The notes beneath the pieces were generated by a model. The model was given only the letters and a program-made list of their open reading frames with translations, was not told the DNA's origin and did not search any database. Below are positions 5,933-10,144 of a stretch of 10,144 bases of DNA, piece by piece. Location of the stretch: NCBI GenBank assembly GCA_025924755.1, contig JAICHT010000118.1:1-10144 (forward strand), written 5' to 3'. Made by a program: the position numbers and the translations under genes. Source of the DNA: Chitinophagaceae bacterium. GTDB lineage: Bacteria > Bacteroidota > Bacteroidia > Chitinophagales > Chitinophagaceae. Positions within the stretch are counted from its first letter, which is position 1, and every line of letters begins with the position of its first letter.

Positions 5933-6551
5933 CCACGTAACTCAATACTATCTCGGCAAAAAAGCAACTATGAACGTGTAACAGTACAGCATCTTCTTTT
6001 TTAAAACAGATTTCCGTATCAAATTCCTGGTCGGAAATCTGTTTTATTTTTTGCACTACGATATGCTCCCTGAAATCCACTTCCCCGTTGCCGAACCACT
6101 TGAACACCGCTTCTTTTGCACTCCATAAAAGAGTAAGTTTTTCTATAGGTATCTCTCCCCCACCACATGCAATCGTAATTTCCGAAGCGTCTAAAAACTT
6201 ATTTTTAATCCGCGCTACTTTAACGGTTGGTATTTCAATATCCACCCCGGTCCTCTTGGTTTTGCTTACCAGTGCCGCTGCATAATTGCCGCAATGCGAT
6301 ATAGAAAAATGATATGCCTCATCTTTTAAATATGGTTTACGGGTATCCGCCAGCAGGATCAGATCAATAGGAAAATCGGCAAACAAATACCGCAATAAAT
6401 AACGGCCTGCCAAATGCTGCAAGCGTTTGTGCGGGTGCGAAACATTACGTTGCGGAATGACTTTCTTCAAAAAAAAATCTTCTTCTTCTTCTATTTTCCA
6501 GATGCCCAGTTTGGTATCATTGGCCAGGTGCTGTTGAAAAAAAATAGGCAT
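5925..6551 (-). CDS. 4'-phosphopantetheinyl transferase superfamily protein (Sfp/AcpS type)
   Basis: 208 residues from ATG 6551; an in-frame ATG at 6593 would add 14 residues but leaves almost no room for a divergent promoter. Family motifs are in the usual order: FSISHCGNY (82-90), GVDIE (102-106) and WSAKEAVFKWFG (143-154). The metal-binding residues D104, E106 and E147 are present. Such enzymes transfer the phosphopantetheine arm of CoA to a serine on acyl or peptidyl carrier proteins, activating fatty-acid, polyketide or peptide synthases. No carrier protein or synthase lies nearby, so this is probably a general-purpose enzyme. Near the N-terminus a T9 run adjoins four GAA codons (residues 21-27), a possible slippage site. 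A 15-bp hairpin sits within codons 169-184. Confidence 0.88.
   Translation of the reverse strand: MPIFFQQHLANDTKLGIWKIEEEEDFFLKKVIPQRNVSHPHKRLQHLAGRYLLRYLFADFPIDLILLADTRKPYLKDEAYHFSISHCGNYAAALVSKTKRTGVDIEIPTVKVARIKNKFLDASEITIACGGGEIPIEKLTLLWSAKEAVFKWFGNGEVDFREHIVVQKIKQISDQEFDTEICFKKEDAVLLHVHSCFFAEIVLSYVVT
6002..6052 (+). terminator. Intrinsic terminator for DUF2130 transcript, inside the convergent transferase gene
   Basis: A perfect 15-bp inverted repeat (arms 6002-6016 and 6032-6046, 15-nt loop) is followed on the plus strand by a T-rich tract (T4 A T6 across 6042-6052). It lies about 70 nt downstream of the DUF2130 stop and entirely within the transferase coding sequence on the other strand. 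The minus-strand direction has no U-tract. Confidence 0.6.
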
Positions 6552-6622
6552 AATATAATTTTTCCCGATTATTTTGCTATTGACAAAAAGCAAATCTCAG
6601 TATTCAAAATTCAAAAATATTC
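6552..6622. promoter_or_regulatory. Divergent promoter region between transferase and dcd
   Basis: This 71-bp AT-rich gap separates two divergent starts and must hold promoters for both. I see no convincing paired -33/-7 elements; the best plus-strand candidate is TTATTTTG at 6569-6576. Confidence 0.3.
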
Positions 6623-7159
6623 ATGATACTTTCTGATAAACGTATTTTAGAAGAAATGCAACAGGGCACTATCAAAATTGAACCCTATGACCGTGACTGC
6701 CTGGGCAGCAACAGTTATGATGTGCATTTAGGCAAGGTGCTGGCTAAATATAAAGACGAAATGCTGGACGCCAAAAAGCACAACCAGATTGAATATTTCG
6801 AAATTCCGGAAGAAGGATTTGTGCTGTTACCAAACATGTTTTATTTAGGTGTTACCGCCGAATATACCGAGACACATGCGCATGTTCCTTTCCTGGAAGG
6901 TAAATCCTCCACAGGGCGACTGGGTATTGATATTCATGCCACCGCGGGTAAAGGCGACGTAGGCTTTTGCGGCAATTGGACATTGGAAATATCAGTAAAG
7001 CAGCCGGTGCGGGTATATGCCGGTATGCCGGTTGGGCAATTAATTTATTTTCCGGTAGAAGGTGAAATAGAAATAAAGTACAACCAAAAAAAGAATGCCA
7101 AGTACAGCGGGCAGCCTAACAGACCGGTGGAAAGCATGATGTGGAAAAACACTTTTTAG
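6623..7159 (+). CDS. dcd: dCTP deaminase
   Basis: 178 residues, typical length for the trimeric dCTP deaminase/dUTPase fold. It deaminates dCTP to dUTP in the cytoplasm, feeding dTMP synthesis. The start MILSDKRI is characteristic. Family motifs are EGKSSTGRLG (92-101), then HATAGKGDVGF (105-115), then GNWTLEI (117-123), with Glu122 as the expected catalytic residue, Arg99 and Ser95/Ser96 in the nucleotide site, and YSGQ (161-164) near the C-terminus. Whether it also hydrolyses dUTP, as some bifunctional members do, cannot be told from sequence alone. It is divergent from the phosphopantetheinyl transferase and followed after 79 nt by the EncFtn-type gene, possibly on the same transcript. Confidence 0.93.
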   Translation: MILSDKRILEEMQQGTIKIEPYDRDCLGSNSYDVHLGKVLAKYKDEMLDAKKHNQIEYFEIPEEGFVLLPNMFYLGVTAEYTETHAHVPFLEGKSSTGRLGIDIHATAGKGDVGFCGNWTLEISVKQPVRVYAGMPVGQLIYFPVEGEIEIKYNQKKNAKYSGQPNRPVESMMWKNTF

Positions 7160-7226
7160 TAGTGATATGGAGATGAAGCTTGTCTGCAAATAGTTTAAAT
7201 GGCTCAGCTTTTGCTGCATATCACTA
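7160..7226. repeat. 10-bp inverted repeat spanning the dcd-EncFtn gap
   Basis: TAGTGATATG (7160-7169, directly after the dcd stop) is repeated in exact inverse as CATATCACTA (7217-7226), ending 12 nt before the EncFtn ATG. The 47-nt interior contains a further short GCAAA/TTTGC pair. It may form a leader stem or be a split operator; there is no U-tract. Confidence 0.35.
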
Positions 7227-7238
7227 AAATTAAAAAGC

Positions 7239-7553
7239 ATGGGATTTGATCAATATCACGAACCGCCGGAGGAACTTTCGCACAAGATCAGAACGTTTGC
7301 CCGCATGATGGCATCCTTAAAAGAAGAAGCCGAAGCAATCAATTGGTACGAGCAACGTATTTCGGTAGAGAAAGATGAGGATGCGAAAGCCATTATGGAA
7401 AATGCGCAACAGGAAGAGTTTAAACACTTTGGGATGGACCTGGAGTTTTTGCTGCGTCAAAAAGACAAATGGCGGGCCATATTAAAAGAAATTCTTTTTA
7501 AGGATGGCGACATTGTAAAGCTGGGCGAGCAGGCAGAAAAAGACGCCGATTAA
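7239..7553 (+). CDS. Encapsulated-ferritin-type (EncFtn) ferroxidase-like protein
   Basis: 104 residues, two long helices. It follows the EncFtn family closely: HEP near the N-terminus (7-9), EEAEAINWYEQR (29-40), QQEEFKH (57-63), DLEFLLRQKDKW (67-78) and a short helix around ILKEILF. From my memory of the Rhodospirillum rubrum protein, the ferroxidase residues E32, E62 and H65 correspond here to E30, E60 and H63 at a constant offset of two, and W38 to W36. In characterised systems this protein forms ring-like decamers inside an encapsulin shell, oxidising Fe(II) for storage. Here no encapsulin gene lies on either side within the window, and the C-terminus (KLGEQAEKDAD) lacks an evident shell-targeting peptide. 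It may act unencapsulated or be paired with a distant shell gene. No ribosome binding site stands out before the ATG. Confidence 0.8.
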   Translation: MGFDQYHEPPEELSHKIRTFARMMASLKEEAEAINWYEQRISVEKDEDAKAIMENAQQEEFKHFGMDLEFLLRQKDKWRAILKEILFKDGDIVKLGEQAEKDAD

Positions 7554-7567
7554 ATTAACCTGCACTA

Positions 7568-7609
7568 AAATCATACGCTCTTTTTAAAATAGAAATGAGC
7601 GTATGATTT
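7568..7609. terminator. Bidirectional hairpin terminator between EncFtn and lipoprotein genes
   Basis: A perfect 13-bp stem (arms 7568-7580 and 7597-7609, 16-nt loop) lies between two convergent genes, 14 nt after the EncFtn stop and 18 nt from the lipoprotein stop. The arms end in AAA/TTT, giving only a short U run in each direction, but the position strongly suggests shared termination. Confidence 0.65.
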
Positions 7610-7627
7610 CAAAATTATTGAACCGAA

Positions 7628-7798
7628 TTAAAACCGGTCGTAATCCCTGTCGCGGCGGTGATAATGATGATGCTCTCTATTATATCTTCTTCCCTCACGG
7701 TATTCCCTGCGAGGCCGCTCCCTCCGCACATAACAGGAGGATAAGGATAATGAAAATAAAAGAATGACAAGCAAAACGGGCAAAGACCAATTTTTCAT
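7628..7798 (-). CDS. Small Arg/His/Tyr-rich lipoprotein
   Basis: 56 residues from ATG 7798, chosen because the sequence MKNWSLPVLLVILLF then gives a normal type II signal peptide; an upstream in-frame ATG at 7834 would put 12 extra residues ahead of it. The lipobox is SLSSC with the lipidated Cys at 22. The mature chain is only 35 residues and very basic: 13 Arg, 4 His and 5 Tyr, in patterns such as REYREGRRYNREHHHYHRRD. No known domain is recognisable. Localisation is probably the inner leaflet of the outer membrane or the periplasmic face; the basic tail could bind anionic envelope polymers, which is inference. The gene is convergent with the EncFtn-type gene and shares the hairpin between them. 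Confidence 0.65.
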   Translation of the reverse strand: MKNWSLPVLLVILLFSLSLSSCYVRRERPRREYREGRRYNREHHHYHRRDRDYDRF

Positions 7799-8112
7799 TT
7801 TACAAGGTTTACAATTTATTAGAAAGCATATCAACGCTTATATTATAAATAAAACTATGCCACCCTTATCCATTTTTATTCTTTTATAAATACAATAACT
7901 TAAAATGATTTACACGAGTATAGGGTTAATAAGCAATTGCTTTTTAATAGCATTCCTGCAGCACCCATATGCAATGCAACAGCACTTGTATAGTAGCGTC
8001 GATGCTAACTATATCATTTACACCTATCAGCCTGTAAACTACAAAGTTCAAAATAGACCAACGCCGGTAAACTGCAAACTAACCTGTATCTTCGCGGCAA
8101 AATTTTAAGGTC
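7799..8112. other. Intergenic region between the lipoprotein and sucC
   Basis: A 314-bp gap between divergent genes. It must hold both promoters. I found two near-identical 12-mers, GTAAACTACAAA (8034-8045) and GTAAACTGCAAA (8067-8078), 33 bp apart, ahead of the sucC promoter-like element. A 67-codon frame at 7905-8108 runs through this promoter region and is judged spurious. Confidence 0.5.
8087..8094 (+). promoter_or_regulatory. Possible -7 element of sucC promoter
   Basis: TATCTTCG differs at one position from the Bacteroidota TAnnTTTG element and lies 18 nt upstream of the sucC ATG. AAGG at 8107-8110 can serve as a ribosome binding site. No good -33 TTTG is visible at the expected distance. 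Confidence 0.35.
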
Positions 8113-9330
8113 ATGAACTTGCATGAATACCAGGCAAAAGAACTACTAAAAAAATACAATGTTCCCGTGCAGGAAGGCATTGCCGCCAGCACACCGCACG
8201 AAGCGGAAGAAGCATATCGCCAGATTAAAACTCAATACGGCAGCAACTTTGCGGTGATTAAAGCCCAGATACATGCAGGTGGCCGCGGAAAGGGAAAAAT
8301 AAAACAAACCGGCGTGAACGGTGTAAAAGTGGTAAAATCATTAGATGAAGTAACCGAACTGTCGCAGAAGATTTTAGGCGGCACGCTGGTTACGGTGCAA
8401 ACAGGCGAAGCCGGTAAAGTAGTAAACCAGATATTGATAGCGCAGGATATGTATTACGACGGACCTACCGAACGTAAAGAATTTTATTTGTCCATATTAT
8501 TAGATAGGGCTAAGGGGCAGAACGTAATTATGTACAGCACCGAGGGTGGTATGGACATTGAAGAAGTAGCCCACAAAACACCTGAAAAAATATTTAAAGA
8601 ATGGGTGCATCCCGGTGGCGGCTTGCAACCTTACCAGGCCAGGGAAATTGCTTTTAATTTAGGCGTAAGTGGTGAAGCCTTTAAAAACATGACCCGGCTG
8701 GTTACCAATTTATACAACGCTTATGTGGGATTGGATTGCAGTATGCTGGAGATTAACCCGCTGTTTAAAGCCTCAGACAATAAAATTGTAGCGGTAGATT
8801 GTAAAATGAATTTGGATGACAACTCCTTGATGCGCCATCCGGAGTTAGCAGTGTTGCGCGACATCAGCGAAGAAGACCCTACCGAGGTGGAAGCCGGTAA
8901 ATACAACCTGAACTTTGTAAAGCTGGATGGCAATGTGGGTTGTATGGTAAACGGAGCTGGCCTGGCTATGGCTACTATGGATATGATTAAATTGAGCGGT
9001 GGAGAGCCTGCCAACTTTTTGGATGTAGGTGGCACCGCCAATGCACAAACCGTAGAAGCCGGTTTCCGAATTATTATGAAAGATCCGAAAGTAAAGGCGA
9101 TATTGATTAATATATTCGGTGGTATTGTTCGTTGCGACCGTGTGGCGCAGGGTGTAATAGATGCGTATAAGAATATGGGCAATATCCATATCCCTATTAT
9201 TGTACGCCTTCAGGGTACTAACGCAGAGGAAGCCAAAAAGCTGATTGATGAAAGTGGATTAAAAGTACAAAGCGCCATTTTGCTGAGCGAAGCGGCCGAA
9301 TTAGTAAATAAAGCATTAGCAACAGCTTAA
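8113..9330 (+). CDS. sucC: Succinyl-CoA synthetase (ADP-forming) beta subunit
   Basis: 405 residues, slightly longer than the 388-residue E. coli SucC. With the alpha subunit SucD it interconverts succinyl-CoA and succinate with formation of ATP or GTP in the TCA cycle. The N-terminus MNLHEYQAKELLKKYNVPV is diagnostic. The ATP-grasp domain has HAGGRGKGK (54-62); the Mg-binding residues are N215 in EINPL (213-217) and D229 in VDCKMN. The C-terminal CoA-ligase part has FLDVGGTAN (302-310), INIFGGIVRCD (332-342) and VRLQGTN (364-370). No sucD follows within the window; separate sucC and sucD genes are usual in Bacteroidota. ATG 8113 fits the family N-terminus and follows an AAGG. An intrinsic terminator closes the unit. 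Confidence 0.97.
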   Translation: MNLHEYQAKELLKKYNVPVQEGIAASTPHEAEEAYRQIKTQYGSNFAVIKAQIHAGGRGKGKIKQTGVNGVKVVKSLDEVTELSQKILGGTLVTVQTGEAGKVVNQILIAQDMYYDGPTERKEFYLSILLDRAKGQNVIMYSTEGGMDIEEVAHKTPEKIFKEWVHPGGGLQPYQAREIAFNLGVSGEAFKNMTRLVTNLYNAYVGLDCSMLEINPLFKASDNKIVAVDCKMNLDDNSLMRHPELAVLRDISEEDPTEVEAGKYNLNFVKLDGNVGCMVNGAGLAMATMDMIKLSGGEPANFLDVGGTANAQTVEAGFRIIMKDPKVKAILINIFGGIVRCDRVAQGVIDAYKNMGNIHIPIIVRLQGTNAEEAKKLIDESGLKVQSAILLSEAAELVNKALATA

Positions 9331-9356
9331 TTAGTAGTGCCGTAATATCAATATTG

Positions 9357-9389
9357 AAACTCCGAAGTGTAAACCGCTTCGGAGTTTTT
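9357..9389 (+). terminator. Intrinsic terminator of sucC
   Basis: An 11-bp perfect stem (arms 9357-9367 and 9377-9387, 9-nt loop) with a GC-rich CTCCGAAG core is followed by a run of five T. It starts 27 nt after the sucC stop and confirms that sucC is transcribed alone or as the last gene. Confidence 0.85.
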
Positions 9390-9623
9390 ATGTACTAAAC
9401 TTTTGTACTTCTATATAGCTTTTGTTGTGTCACTCACTGGTGCTGTAGGATTGCTATGAAGCGAGTTGCATTGACGACACCGTTAATTAAAAAGCGAATA
9501 CGAATCTATTTACTATCAACTTGTTGCTTTCCTTGCAAATTTGGAAAGTGTCGTGTATTATTGTGTTAGTGGTCATGCGAATTTATCCATTCTGACAGCA
9601 GGTGATAACATTAAAAAAGTGCC
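9390..9623. other. Intergenic region upstream of the AraC-family gene
   Basis: About 230 bp without a gene. It contains a small 6-bp hairpin (CTTTCC at 9527-9532, GGAAAG at 9543-9548) and a 7-bp inverted pair ACGACAC (9474-9480) and GTGTCGT (9548-9554). A possible promoter is TTG (9533-9535) with TATTATTG (9556-9563), 20 nt apart. None of these is strong. Confidence 0.35.
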
Positions 9624-10144
9624 ATGTTTCAGCAATTCTTGGAGCCCCATCCAGCCCTAAAAGGATTTGTAAACAACATTATGATACACCAGGTAGTATT
9701 TGATGCCGGGCAACCTCAACCCAATTTTTCTGTTCCCCCGCTTCCTGAACACTGCTTGTTCTTTTATGTAAGAGATCTTTCAAATGCAGAAAATACAGCT
9801 ACTAACAAAAAAGAAAAACAATCTTCATCCATCACAGTTGGTCCAAATACCAACCGGCATATTATTACACCCGGCCGTAACCATTTAATGATAAAAGTTG
9901 GCTTTCAGCCGGGAGGATTATACCGCCTGTTAGGCATACCGATGAACGAGCTTTTATACAATGATCCATTAGAGTCCACAGACCTGTTGGGAAATGAAAT
10001 GAAGGAGGTAAATGATAGATTAAAGTACGCAGTTTCTTTTACCGAAATGAAAACCATCATTGAAGATTTTCTGCTTAAGCGTACAGATAAACTAAAACAA
10101 GTCTTACCCATAGATCAGGTACTTCCACTGCTTATCAAAGAACG
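9624..10144 (+). CDS. AraC-family transcriptional regulator, N-terminal part (DUF6597-like), partial
   Basis: The frame opens at ATG 9624 (an in-frame TAA sits at 9612-9614, so no earlier start is possible) and runs off the right edge after 173 codons. The visible part fits the N-terminal sensor domain found before an AraC helix-turn-helix pair: FLEPHPALKGFV (5-16), VPPLPEHCLFFYV (37-49), VGPNTNRHIITPGRNHLMIK (72-91), then GFQPGGLYRLLGIPMNELL (93-111). This pattern (GP, then FxPGG...LLG.P..EL) is typical of the DUF6597 type common in Bacteroidota. The DNA-binding domain should lie beyond the window, so regulator status is inferred from the sensor domain. Target genes and ligand are unknown. 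Confidence 0.75.
   Translation, partial: MFQQFLEPHPALKGFVNNIMIHQVVFDAGQPQPNFSVPPLPEHCLFFYVRDLSNAENTATNKKEKQSSSITVGPNTNRHIITPGRNHLMIKVGFQPGGLYRLLGIPMNELLYNDPLESTDLLGNEMKEVNDRLKYAVSFTEMKTIIEDFLLKRTDKLKQVLPIDQVLPLLIKE

Noticed and set aside
7160..7226. Reading the inverted repeat as an intrinsic terminator of dcd.
   Set aside because: The loop is long, the stem is AT-rich and no T-run follows on the plus strand.
7905..8108. 67-codon plus-strand frame with a hydrophobic start, ending 4 nt before sucC.
   Set aside because: It runs through the repeats and promoter-like element of sucC, has no ribosome binding site or recognisable family, and odd residue composition.
8721..9189. Two long overlapping minus-strand frames (about 114 and 153 codons) inside sucC.
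   Set aside because: They lie wholly antisense to a strongly conserved gene, have no recognisable domains, and their composition reflects the codon pattern of sucC.
9390..9623. Small RNA or attachment site between sucC and the AraC-family gene.
   Set aside because: Only weak short inverted repeats are visible; there is no tRNA-like fold, integrase gene or second terminator.

Overview
The window looks like a chromosomal segment of a Bacteroidota bacterium, most likely close to Chitinophagaceae. The grounds are AT-rich DNA, weak or absent Shine-Dalgarno sequences, promoter-like TAnnTTTG elements just upstream of starts, a sucC with no sucD beside it, an AraC-family regulator with a Bacteroidota-type N-terminal domain, and a short lipoprotein. 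The taxonomic placement is inference from gene content and style, not from a marker gene.

Left third (1-4069, all minus strand, transcribed right to left): a compact signalling and cell-wall module. In order of transcription it holds a protein with a C-terminal degenerate FHA-like domain, a 30-residue single-pass membrane microprotein that I identify here, a PP2C-type Ser/Thr phosphatase anchored by one membrane helix with an extracytoplasmic tail, and an FtsW/RodA-family (SEDS) protein with a large extra N-terminal extracytoplasmic region. The SEDS gene runs off the left edge. Gaps are 6 nt, a 1-nt overlap (TAATG) and 5 nt, so this is almost certainly one operon. Its makeup recalls the actinobacterial fha-pstP-rodA-pbpA-pknB cluster, but the domain arrangements differ. 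A perfect 20-bp palindrome lies directly upstream of the first gene.

Middle (4070-6593): a divergent intergenic region, an 87-residue protein of unknown function, and a DUF2130 coiled-coil protein with a PD-(D/E)xK-like nuclease core. The DUF2130 gene overlaps tail to tail with a 4'-phosphopantetheinyl transferase on the minus strand. An intrinsic terminator for the DUF2130 transcript appears to lie inside the transferase coding sequence.

Right half (6594-10144): dCTP deaminase (dcd); an encapsulated-ferritin-type (EncFtn) protein with its ferroxidase residues but no encapsulin gene or obvious cargo tag; a bidirectional-type hairpin; a small Arg/His/Tyr-rich lipoprotein on the minus strand; sucC (succinyl-CoA synthetase beta subunit) followed by a clear terminator; and the first 173 codons of an AraC-family regulator cut by the right edge. 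These right-half genes are mostly independent housekeeping or stress units rather than one pathway. I saw no tRNA, rRNA, CRISPR array, insertion sequence or prophage gene.
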